Origin: Schizochytrium sp. TIO01
Lineage: Eukaryota > Sar > Bigyra > Thraustochytrida > Thraustochytriidae
DNA length: 64,000 bases
Direction: 5' to 3'
Assembly (NCBI GenBank): GCA_004764695.1
Contig: SMSO01000032.1
Coordinates: 4,260,983 to 4,324,982 of the forward strand
A model generated the notes under the pieces. The model was not told the origin of the DNA and searched no databases. It saw nothing but the letters and a program-made list of their open reading frames with translations. The translations under genes and the position numbers were made by a program. Every line of letters begins with the position of its first letter. Position 1 is the first letter of the stretch. Shown piece after piece: positions 9,652-18,411 of the stretch.

Positions 9652-11212
9652 TTACTGTTGCTCCTTTTGTTGTTTGGAAAATGTCGTAGAAAGCGATCCA
9701 ATATCCATGAAGTGACCCATGCGGCGAGCCTTTGCCTGCACGTAATTCATACTGTAGTCAGAGTTTGGTACAACGACGCACTCCAGACGTTCTGAAATTT
9801 TGATACCAAGGTTCTCAAGGCACTCGATCTTGCGAGGGTTGTTTGTGAGCAAGCGGATGCTTTGGATACCAAGATCCTCCAGAATATCCCTAACAGAATC
9901 GTACTCACGGGCATCGTCAGGTAATCCGAGATGGCGGTTTCGCATCAACTGTATCAAGGCCTGCCTCTTGCATAGCGTAAGCTGCAATTTTGTTTGCTAA
10001 GCCAATACCACGGCCCTCTTGCGGTAAGTAGAGAACCATGCCACCCTTGGGTGCTGTTGCAGTCTTGTTGGCGAGTTCCGGGTGCGGGCACTGCTTCATG
10101 CCGTGGTCAGGCACAGCAGATTCGCCCTTAATAAAATTGAGAGCAAAATCTAGCTGTTGCTTGCAATCACATTTGAGACTTCCAAAGATTTCACTAGTCA
10201 AGCACTGATCATGGACACGCACGACAACATCACTCTGGCCCTCGACATGGCCATGGATAATTGCCAAAGGCTCAGCGCCAGTGTATTTGTTACGGTAGGC
10301 ACGCACACGGTAGCGTCCATTAGCCGTGGGGAGAGTTGTCTCTGCCACAAATGCATAGTTAGATGTGCGAGACTCATGTGCCGGATTGCTACTTCCATTG
10401 AATCGCTCGGCATAGTTTTGATGTTTATACAAGGGCACAGAGCCCTCAACGTTATCAGTGCTCTGTTCGGAGTCGGTCTCCTCGTGTGATCCTTGAGCAC
10501 GGCCGCCCGTGCTCACGCCGTTTTCAGAAGCGACTTTGCTGGTCTTGACGTCCGCCTCGTTCTCGTCACCGATAGCAGCAAAGTTACCATCCAATTGGCG
10601 CTTGTCAATGATGTAACGCGTGCCGTAGTCATTATGGAGCACTTTGACGCCCCGTGGAATAGAAGAGTAGACGGAAATCAGGGCCAGGGCATCATCCAGG
10701 CAAAGGCGCGGGTAGTCCTGCATGTGGGGGGGGATAGGGATTCCAATGACTTCTCCGTGGTACACGCGAAGGTTGTGGTTGGATTTATCAAATTCGGGAA
10801 TGATGGTGAGGATGTTCCAGAACGGCTGGCCGTTTTTGCGATAATTGAGGATCACGACACTGGTCTGGCTCGTGTCCTTCATGGCCATACGCAGCTCTTC
10901 AACGTCTTCCGGGTCTGTTTTCGCACCCTGCAGAAAGTTGCATTTGCGACCCACCATTTCGGCCTCTTCGTATCCTGTGAAGTCCAGGAAGTTTGGCGTT
11001 ACGCTGAGAACAATACCTTTGTCATCTGTGAGAATCTCATTGGAAGGCATGCTCCCTGCTGCGAAATTGCTCGCGCTCTCAGCGCGTCTGCGGATGTTTC
11101 CTTTAACGACATGCGTGCCTCGAAAGTCCATCGGAATTTCTTCCACTTCAGACGCTGAAGACGACCTCGACCGCGGTGGGGAGGCATCTGAAGAGCTCGC
11201 TGCGTCCACCAT
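9652..11212 (-). CDS. LOV photosensor fused to GTP cyclohydrolase II (one-base frame break)
   Basis: The start is the ATG at 11212 (MVDAASSS); the longer frame begins with TTG. Stop TAA is at 9652. Residues about 57-160 form a LOV-type PAS domain with GRKCNFLQG (photo-adduct Cys91) and LNYRKNGQPFWN carrying both flavin-contacting asparagines (123, 133). The usual C-terminal glutamine is not obvious (YHGEVIGI). A low-complexity linker leads to GTP cyclohydrolase II from about residue 285, with zinc cysteines 337, 348 and 350 (CLTSEIFGSLKCDC), QEGRGIGLANKI and, after the break, IRLLTNNPRK. This enzyme opens GTP to start riboflavin synthesis. There is no DHBP synthase domain, unlike plant and algal RIBA. 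The frame changes at the AAA at 9938-9940, where one extra base separates DTVDA from RHLGLPDDAREY. Without it the protein would have about 519 residues. Sequencing error, pseudogene and programmed shift are all open. Confidence 0.85.
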
Positions 11213-12431
11213 GATGATAAGCAATCAGGTGATCCTTTGTAAAGTTACGTAAGGCTAGCAAGTTGATAGGTATGTGAGCGATGCTATACGATGCGATGCG
11301 AACGAACAACACCTCAGGGCGTCGATCCGATCGCAGCGGAACTTGGCGGATCGCTGAGCAAAGCAGGACCTGAAAAAAACCGCAGAAAACTTCCCTTGCG
11401 GGCAGTGCGTGCTGTGGGTCTTGCGTCCGCAATCCGTCCGGTCGCTGCGCCTCGAGGCGGACTGGACTGTGCGCCTCCAAGTTTCTGCGCGAGGGCTGTG
11501 CCTGCTCTGTTTCTGTTTTGGTGATAACATTAACAAAATCAAGAAAGAAAACAACATCACCTCGAGGCACCGTCACTGTAGTACATTCGTACATACGGCG
11601 CCGCCTAATAGTAGTAGACATTCCCATATTCCCATCGCTGCTTCAACTTTATCCCAGACAAAATAAACATGTCATAGCTAGCTTCAGCAAAACTACGTAG
11701 TACCTTGGTAGCGCCTGCTAGCGCCTCGCTACGCTGTGTGCTTTCTCCTCCCGCTCGACAATCAAACGCGGAGTCCTACTTTTTACTCTAGCTAGCAGCC
11801 CCTCGTTCAGGGCGATGTTCTCCCTTCGTCTCTGCTGACTCGGAAGTCATTTCCGTATTCCCGCGCAATTTCACCAACTTCGAGTAAACATTCCACTTCC
11901 CGCCGCCTTCAATTCCACTTGTGTCTCCAATTCCCACTTCGCCCTCAAGTGCCTTAAGCACTGCCCATGTCGCCCCCTTTTGTCCCACTTCTGCAGCGCT
12001 ATACTCTACTGTACTTCTCCCCCGCAAGTGCAATGTTCGCCACCACAACTCGCCTATTCTACCTATAACCTACTGCGAGAGCGCCACTGAGACACACCAT
12101 ATTTGTCCATCAGCTTTCGAGAACAAGGAACTTCACAGAGGGGCTATGGTTTAGGCTATGCTGGCGGTTATCAGTGCGCTGTGAGGCGGTAACTTTTTCT
12201 TTCGCTTTTCTTTCATGCTCCTGCCCAGACGCAGGGGCCCCTCTAGACACCTCTGATGCGTCGCGAGTCTCGTGCGCGGACATAAACATGTCACAAGCTT
12301 GCATAATCAACTTGTCAGAGCAGAGGCTCTTGCTAAACCATTTGGAGGCCATTCCTGAATCCCTTGAAGTGAATAAACTCAGGCCACCACATTGGTACCT
12401 CTGCATTCCCAATTTTCGCACAATCGTGCAT

Positions 12432-12470
12432 GGCAGGTAGGTAGGTAGGTGCCTTAGGTAACCTAGGTAC
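12432..12470. repeat. GGTA-type repeat and small palindromes
   Basis: GCAGGTAGGTAGGTAGGTG followed by TTAGGTAACCTAGGTACC, which contains overlapping short palindromes. Function unknown. Confidence 0.6.
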
Positions 12471-13467
12471 CCAAGAAGAAGAAGCCGTCGGAATCATATG
12501 GTAGGCATGAACTATTTATTGCGCAGTTGCGTCTACCTAAAAGAGTATGCTGCAGCACGTGAGTCCAAACAGATTCCCAGCCGGCTGGAAGCTAGTAGCA
12601 GGAGGAGGTGTCGATCTTCAAAGCTGAGGTGGTCGCAGACGTCTCTTTTGTGGACGTCTCTTTTCTACCTGGAGAAGGCAACTTGAATGTTCCTGAAGAC
12701 CTCGGCTTTTTGCCCGAGTCGGCACTGCTCTTCGACCAGCAGCAGAGCATCCGTAGGGGGCACTTAGCATAAACTTAGGAGTAAAAATCCAATGATTGCG
12801 CGAAATTGCGATTCATCATTCGAGTCGGAATTTTGCGAAAAGGTATCTCACATCGCCGTTCGAGCTGCGATCCTCGGCCGCCGAAGTCTGGGATCCCGAG
12901 GGACCGCCGTTGAAAAGCGGCGAGGGAAGAAAACACCAACTTGGAATGCCTGCGACCTGTTGCAACGGGAGATGCCCGGCTCGTCCCGAGATCCTCGTCC
13001 CGAGCCTTCGCTGATCTTCTCCAATTCTGCGACTGACTGAGAAAATGAGATAACGCCTATCTGTGGTAGACTTCGATGAACCTTCATTCGTCTACGTCTG
13101 CGAGGCTCGTTTCAATTTCGTGTTACCCGAATCATGTGTAATTGGGCACCGTGTACGTCACCAGCACCACCAGCAAGAGCAGTCGAGGTTTTAGGACCCA
13201 ACGCGATGTCTTGTCCTGTTCGAAATGTTTAGCCGATCATCGAGTGATTAAACTCGGGTTTCTCGACGCCGTCACTGAGGAGGCAGCAGGCTAAAGTGAA
13301 GGAGACAGCCCCAACGGCTCTGGCTGGCACGCTTGCGGCCTCCACGGTTCCAGCGTCAGAGTTTTCGAAGCTCGTTTGGGCATTTGGAGTTGAGTTTTGT
13401 ATTTGAGAGCGGATTGGGTTTTGCATTTTCGAAACTTCGAATTCAATTCGAAATTTGAATTTTAAAA

Positions 13468-13527
13468 TTTTGACTTTTGACTTTTGACCTTTGACTTTTG
13501 ACTTTTACTTTTCAACTTTTGACTTTT
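13468..13527. repeat. TTTTGAC tandem array upstream of the VKOR gene
   Basis: About eight imperfect copies of a 7-bp TTTTGAC unit (variants TTTGACC, TTTTACT, TTTCAAC). It ends about 160 bp before the VKOR start codon, so it lies in the promoter or 5' leader. Confidence 0.75.
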
Positions 13528-13687
13528 GGCGTTTCGATGCTATGGAGGTTTGAGCTAGATCCTGTTGCCGCTGCGGAAACCGACGAGGACCCCTGTTGAC
13601 CAGACGCAGTATCCAGCGAACCCACTTGCGTCGTCTTTGGTGGAAAGGAACCCTAGTAGCGCGGCAGGCAGCTTCGAGACTTGGCAA

Positions 13688-14206
13688 ATGGGCGCCCTGA
13701 GCTGGATCCCGCTGAGGGTACGCCTGGTGCAGCTGGATGCACTGGTCGGTATCCTTGTGAGCTTGTATGCCTTGAACGTGGAGTTGAACCTTCAAGCGTC
13801 ACCTTTCTATGAACCTTCCTGCAATGCCTTTGGTGGATCCTGCACCAAGGTGCTCACCTCATCATACGCCCACATCCTCTCTCACTGGGGTCTTGTGCCG
13901 AAGGGACACCCTCTCGACCTAAGCCTCGCGACCGCCGGCATTTTGCTTTACGCGACCTACTTCCTCGCCATCAGTTTGCCACGTCCATTCCCCTTTCGAG
14001 AGGTGCTCTTTCTGTCGGCGGCCGTAGCAGGCGGCTGCTTCTCTGTGTACCTCCTGTATGTAATCAAGTTCGTGCTCCACGACTTTTGCATCGTCTGCAC
14101 CAGTTTTCACGTCTGCAACTTCACAATGCTCGCTCTCGCTATCGCAGAGTTCCGCAGCCCGAGCGTGCCATGGGCGCGCCGCTCTATGGCTGCCAAACGA
14201 GACTAA
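13688..14206 (+). CDS. Vitamin K epoxide reductase (VKOR) family membrane oxidoreductase
   Basis: The start is the ATG at 13688 (MGALSWIP), because the longer upstream frame opens only with TTG. Stop TAA is at 14204-14206, giving 172 residues, close to the 163 of human VKORC1. Four hydrophobic segments are visible at about residues 15-35, 78-97, 106-130 and 134-155. The four redox cysteines of the family are present: the loop pair C45 and C52 (CNAFGGSC) and the CxxC active site C134-C137 (CIVC) at the start of the last helix. The family passes electrons from luminal thiols to a quinone in the ER membrane, serving quinone reduction or disulfide formation. There is no fused thioredoxin domain, which fits the animal-type layout. 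Family call is firm; the substrate here is an inference. Confidence 0.9.
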   Translation: MGALSWIPLRVRLVQLDALVGILVSLYALNVELNLQASPFYEPSCNAFGGSCTKVLTSSYAHILSHWGLVPKGHPLDLSLATAGILLYATYFLAISLPRPFPFREVLFLSAAVAGGCFSVYLLYVIKFVLHDFCIVCTSFHVCNFTMLALAIAEFRSPSVPWARRSMAAKRD

Positions 14207-15067
14207 AATCTTTGCTCAAATTAGTGTAGTAGATCCTGTGCAGCTGTTTGACTTCTGCGGCGAGATCCTTTGCAGCCTTTAAAGAGACGTTCGTCGTCTT
14301 TCCCAATGGTTTTCTTATGTTTCTTGCGCTTTAGTGAAGAGAAATATCTTGATTGAGTTTTTGAACACTGTTGCGGGTTGTTGGACTTTAAGAAATCATT
14401 CAGATGCTTTACGTCGTCCTATGAGTTACGTCGCCTTGTGTGAACGGAAGAATAGGCAATTTGGGAAAACTGCAATGTTTCCTTTTCGCCACGTAGGACA
14501 TATTAAAGGAATGGGTTGAGATTCCGGGATGGGTTGAGATTCCGAATAATATCAAGTGAGTCACGGAGCAGTCAAGATCTAAGTCAATGAGTATTGTCTA
14601 ATCATGGCTTGTTGAGGAGATGCATCATATTGTATCCAATTGACTTTTTAAAATTAATCGTTTCCCATGGAGCAGAAAGTCCCCTAAGTAGGATGAAGTT
14701 GCTTTGCATCATGGTGAAGAAAAAAATATTTTTGTATATTATACTGGACCTTACATGTGGAGTATTCTCACTTGCAGATTGCAACATAACCTTTACATGC
14801 CATATGCTTGGTGCACTCTCAGAGGAAAGAAGGCTACTCAAAATAGGCTAGCCTGTTAAATTCTTCTTTGTATCTTTGAGATGGCGTCTTCAGGATCTTT
14901 TGCAGGGAAAATCTTAAAAAAATAAATATTCACAAGCCCTTGAAGTACCGTAGCATGGTTGGAAAGCATTTGGCTAGAATAACTGCGAAATCCAGACGAG
15001 GGGCTAAAACACAGCTATTGACACTCTTCATCAGTTATAAAATAACAACCTATGAGTTAATATGATG
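14207..15067. other. Convergent intergenic region
   Basis: AT-rich, with no gene-like frame. A short direct repeat of GGGATGGGTTGAGATTCC type occurs at about 14510-14545. It should hold the 3' ends of the VKOR and nucleoside hydrolase genes. Confidence 0.5.
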
Positions 15068-16231
15068 TCAGTTGTCAGTAGAGACCGTCTTTGGTGGAGC
15101 AAGCGGTTCGTTAAAAACTGTTTCCTGAAACACACGTTTAAGAATATCCATGTTAATCGACTTAACAACATCCACGTTTGCTTGGCCCTTTGGCTCATCA
15201 GGCGGATCTACAAACTCGCGGAGGTCCACAACAGTCATACCGCGAGTATGTTTTCCCGAAAGCTCAACACTCACATGGTGTGCTTCCGTGATAAAACCCT
15301 CGGGAGCAATGAGGCCAGCGACAGTACCTGCATCTCCAAGCACAGCCGTGTCCTTCTTCCACTGGCGCATTTCCCTATACATAAGCCTCGCGGCAAGCTC
15401 GGGTCCCGAATGTACACAATCATCAGGACCAGGGTCGTGCATACCAAAGCTTTCAAGCTCTGCGGTATTGAACTCCAAATCCAAGAAGCAATCCCACGGA
15501 TACATTGTGATTGGTACACCACTCGACAGCACAATGGAGGCTGCCTCGGGATCATACGCTGCGTTAGCTTCAGACCAAGCTTTATAATTACCGCCACGCG
15601 AGACGGCTCCGCCCATCCAATAGATACGCTTGACGCCGTTCCTAAAAGCATCTTCATCAAGTCTCAACGCCAGGGCAAGGTTTGTTAGCGGTGCGAGCGC
15701 CACAATTGTGAGTGGGTTTCCAGCATCTGCTCGCTCCCTAAGCAAGTTCACGAGCAAGGTGACTGCATGATCTTTGGAGGCAACTCGCTCGGGGTTTCTA
15801 GGCACCTTGGGCAGAAGGTCGCCAAGACAGTCATGGCCGTGGATGAACGGAGCTGCATGGCCAGGCTCTAGCAAGGGTTTCGCGCAACCCTTGGCGACAG
15901 GAAGATCTAAGGGAGCTTCTGAGGCGTCAAGGACTCTCAAAGTAGCGTCCACTACTGTATCTATCTCGCCGTTTCCTGCAACACAAGTCACAGCCACAAC
16001 ATTAATCTGTGGCGAACGCACAGCAAGAATTAGCGCCAGTGCATCGTCGACGCCGGTGTCCACATCGAGAACCACATCTTCCGTCATTGTCAAAGCGTTC
16101 TCGCCGTTTAGGGTCACGCTTTTGCACGTAGAGTGCAGCAACGCACAGCTCAAGTTCTGCCGTTGCTTGGCTTTGTTCGTGTATTGGTAAGCAAGACAGC
16201 CACTCTCAAACTCCTTTCTTAAATCCTCCAT
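15068..16231 (-). CDS. Inosine-uridine preferring nucleoside hydrolase family protein
   Basis: ATG at 16231, TGA at 15068, 387 residues. The family signature DVDTGVDDALAL, which binds calcium and the ribose, sits at residues 56-67. Downstream are WMGGAV, the substrate-binding segment EANAAYDPEAA and the C-terminal LGDAGTVAGL element. The family cleaves the N-glycosidic bond of nucleosides for purine or pyrimidine salvage. Most members begin just before the signature, so the internal ATG at 16087 (Met49) is a good alternative start; the first 48 residues have no clear domain, although a targeting role is possible. The position usually occupied by the catalytic histidine (HDP in the C-terminal element) appears to be Gly here (GDA), so substrate range may differ. 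It is divergent from EMC3 with 439 bp between the starts. Confidence 0.9.
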   Translation of the reverse strand: MEDLRKEFESGCLAYQYTNKAKQRQNLSCALLHSTCKSVTLNGENALTMTEDVVLDVDTGVDDALALILAVRSPQINVVAVTCVAGNGEIDTVVDATLRVLDASEAPLDLPVAKGCAKPLLEPGHAAPFIHGHDCLGDLLPKVPRNPERVASKDHAVTLLVNLLRERADAGNPLTIVALAPLTNLALALRLDEDAFRNGVKRIYWMGGAVSRGGNYKAWSEANAAYDPEAASIVLSSGVPITMYPWDCFLDLEFNTAELESFGMHDPGPDDCVHSGPELAARLMYREMRQWKKDTAVLGDAGTVAGLIAPEGFITEAHHVSVELSGKHTRGMTVVDLREFVDPPDEPKGQANVDVVKSINMDILKRVFQETVFNEPLAPPKTVSTDN

Positions 16232-16670
16232 AAATCTAACCTACAAGCTCTCCAGTATTGCTTAAAGTATCGATAGTAGCACGAATATCTGGTATGTTGG
16301 AATACTTGAGTATGCTTCTGAAATGTGCGTGCAAACATGGTGGGATGTAATGGTCAAACTCAAGAATGGGGCCTCGGATATTGTTGTGCTGTTAATTGTA
16401 GTCTTGAAATGCAGTGCTATAGGCCTCATATAGGATAGAGAGTATTTTACACTTTCTATTTTGTTTATTATAGAATATACAGTTTGATCGCTATAGGCTA
16501 TATGAATAGTCTACTTAAGTGAATTTTGATCTACTGTAGCGAGTTTCATGTAGAGTTGTGTATACTAAGTAGCTGTGCAATTAATTCTAATTGTCTGTCT
16601 ATCCATTGCGCCAGATCGTCAACGAAAAGCGCGCGAGCCGAGGAGCAAATAGCTTCCCGCAAACGCCACA
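16232..16670. other. Shared upstream region of divergent nucleoside hydrolase and EMC3 genes
   Basis: 439 bp between two divergent start codons, AT-rich in the middle (about 16440-16510). It is presumably a bidirectional promoter region; no specific element could be identified by eye. Confidence 0.5.
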
Positions 16671-18411
16671 ATGGACGCCGACCTGCTGCTGGACCCTAAG
16701 ATCAGGAACTGGGTGCTTATCCCAATCCTGATCATCATGCTGCTCGTGCAGATGTCTCGATCCTGGGTACGTTCGCTGCACTAAATCTAAGCTGTGACCA
16801 TGACAAACAACCAAAACTATACGCTCTTGCGGCCCGGCGCCAACGCTGCTAGCATTCTCAAAGTCATTGCCGCTTACAAATGCAGGAAGTGGGGATTTCC
16901 CCTTATCTATGTTCCGTTCCAGCCTCAGTTGCCGAGTTGGGAGGGCGTTGCGTGGCGGAGAAGGTGGTGAGCTGGCGCATTCTCAAGCTCAAGAGAACAA
17001 GAAAAATAGAAAGGAAGAATGAATGTATAGGAGCCCGAACAGAACTGATTTATCTTTTCCTTTCAGACATTGGGAATAGGCCGTCGGAGATGAAACGTAA
17101 ATGCCTAAGTTTGGGAGTTTCGTTGCGGCTGGCAAATTTAGAACGAGTTGAAGACTGACGTATATTGTTAATGCTGTGTACTTTTGTTCTTGTTTATCTA
17201 TTCTGACATGGATAATTCTGGCTTGGCTGGGATAATTTTGGTCGGGTTACAGGCACAAGTGTTGCTGAAGGGATCGACTCCACCTGAGCCGGAACAGTTC
17301 AAGCAGATGCAGTTGCTGCAGCGTGCTTCTCGTTTCCGTGCGAATAACCGCCTTCTGAGTAGCAGATCCTTCTTTATGCGCCGCGAGTTTCTCACAGGTA
17401 TCAAGGGCAAGGGCCTGCGCCAGAAGTTTGAGGGTGGTGCCCCGAACCCGATGCAGAACCCTGACGGCATGATGAACATGATGAAGGGTAACATGTCTAT
17501 GATGATTCCTAATATTGTACGTTTGGGACTGTTAAGGGTGCTTCTAGTCAATTGCCAGTCAATTGCGCAACACACAGCAACACGCTGGAAATGGATGCCC
17601 AGTCCTAGGAAACATGAAGACCTCTACAGTCATTTACTGCGTTCGCAACTTATTGCTATTATCCTCGGAGTGCACCTTGACATTTGTAGTGTGACGTTTT
17701 GGACTAGAAGCGCGCTCAATACTTGTAACTGACAGAAGACTAACCTATGCGTCTATTGACATAATGCTTTCTATTTCACTCCTTCCATGCATGTTGGCTC
17801 CCTCTAACACGTGCTTTACTTGTGAACGTGTTTCCTTATTGACCTCTTACATCGGCTTCTGCGCAATTGGTATTTTTTCACCATGACAAATTAAAATTGG
17901 TTCGATGCCGTGACAATGATACTATGATGACGCTACCAATGCTGATTTACATCAACATATTGGATGCTACCCTGTTGGATGTAATGCCTCTCTTGTCTGA
18001 TCTGGCGCTTATTTCTGAAAATCACAGCTGATGATGACAGGTATCTCATTTTTCTTTCAAGGTTTTGTAATGGTGAAGGTTCCCTTCATGTTGACAGAGG
18101 GCTTTAAGCAGATGCTCCAGCGCGATATCAGTCTGCAAAGCCTTGATACTAGCTACGTGAGTTCTCTTTCATGGTACTTTCTTGCGCTGTTTGGGTTGCG
18201 TGGCTTCTTCTCGCTTGTGCTTGGCGACCATTCGGTCAATGATGATACTAAGATCATGCAGCAGCAAATGGGCATGGGCGGTGCAAACCCGATGCAATTT
18301 GATGCGAACAAAGCTTACAAGCAGTCCCGCGATGGCATTAAGCAGATCCAGCACAACTTCTTCCTTGGTGAGCTTGAAGAGGAGTTCGTGCTTTTGCCCG
18401 TCAAGGCATAA
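16671..18411 (+). CDS. EMC3: ER membrane protein complex subunit 3 (three exons)
   Basis: Exon 1 is 16671-16766 (ATG, 32 codons, MDADLLLDPKIRNWVLIPI...), exon 2 is 17253-17516 and exon 3 is 18028-18411 (TAA at 18409). Both introns are phase 0 with GTACGT donors; acceptors are TTACAG and ATCACAG. The spliced product has 247 residues (human EMC3 has 261). Family landmarks fall in order: LLLDPxIRxWVLIPI opening the first membrane helix, a soluble Arg/Gln-rich coiled segment, MMKGNMSMMIPNI entering the second helix, GFVMVKVPF, and SSLSWYFLALFGLRGFFSLVLGD in the third helix. With acceptor 18028 the stretch from IPN to QGF has exactly the human length, which fixed that splice site. EMC3 is the Oxa1/YidC-like core of the ER insertase for tail-anchored and multipass proteins. 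Splice sites are inferred without transcripts. Confidence 0.92.
16767..17252 (+). other. EMC3 intron 1
   Basis: 486 bp, phase 0, GTACGT donor and TTACAG acceptor. An unrelated frame at 16880-17158 inside it has no recognisable content. Confidence 0.85.
17517..18027 (+). other. EMC3 intron 2
   Basis: 511 bp, phase 0, GTACGT donor and ATCACAG acceptor. AT-rich. A weak C/D-snoRNA-like arrangement near 17924-18000 was considered and rejected. Confidence 0.85.

Larger units (their letters stand above)
11213..13687. other. Intergenic region with short repeats; no secure gene
   Basis: About 2.5 kb between the leftward LOV-cyclohydrolase gene and the rightward VKOR gene. Overlapping frames at 12110-12421 (minus) and 12174-12440 (plus) both look weakly protein-like, but neither has recognisable motifs and they exclude each other, so I call neither. 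GGTA-type repeats lie at 12432-12470 and a TTTTGAC array at 13468-13527. Confidence 0.45.

Noticed and set aside
9483-9701. 72-codon minus-strand frame just downstream of the LOV-cyclohydrolase stop
   Set aside because: Low-complexity Ile/Thr-rich reading of a repetitive 3' region, overlapping the end of the real gene in another frame.
12110-12440. Overlapping protein-like frames on both strands (12110-12421 minus and 12174-12440 plus)
   Set aside because: They exclude each other, have no motifs or splice partners, and neither could be preferred.
13565-13687. N-terminal extension of the VKOR frame
   Set aside because: It begins with TTG, is low-complexity and would precede a protein that already has the full family length from the ATG at 13688.
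16880-17158. 92-codon frame between EMC3 exons 1 and 2
   Set aside because: It lies wholly in an intron with good splice sites and shows no recognisable domain.
17895-17915. GGTTCGATGCC resembling a tRNA B box
   Set aside because: No T-stem pairing, no A box at the right distance and no cloverleaf can be drawn around it.
17920-18002. C/D-box snoRNA-like arrangement in EMC3 intron 2 (ATGATGA at 17924, CTGA at 17942 and 17997)
   Set aside because: The sequences flanking the boxes cannot form a terminal stem, no guide matching rRNA was recognisable, and such short boxes occur by chance.
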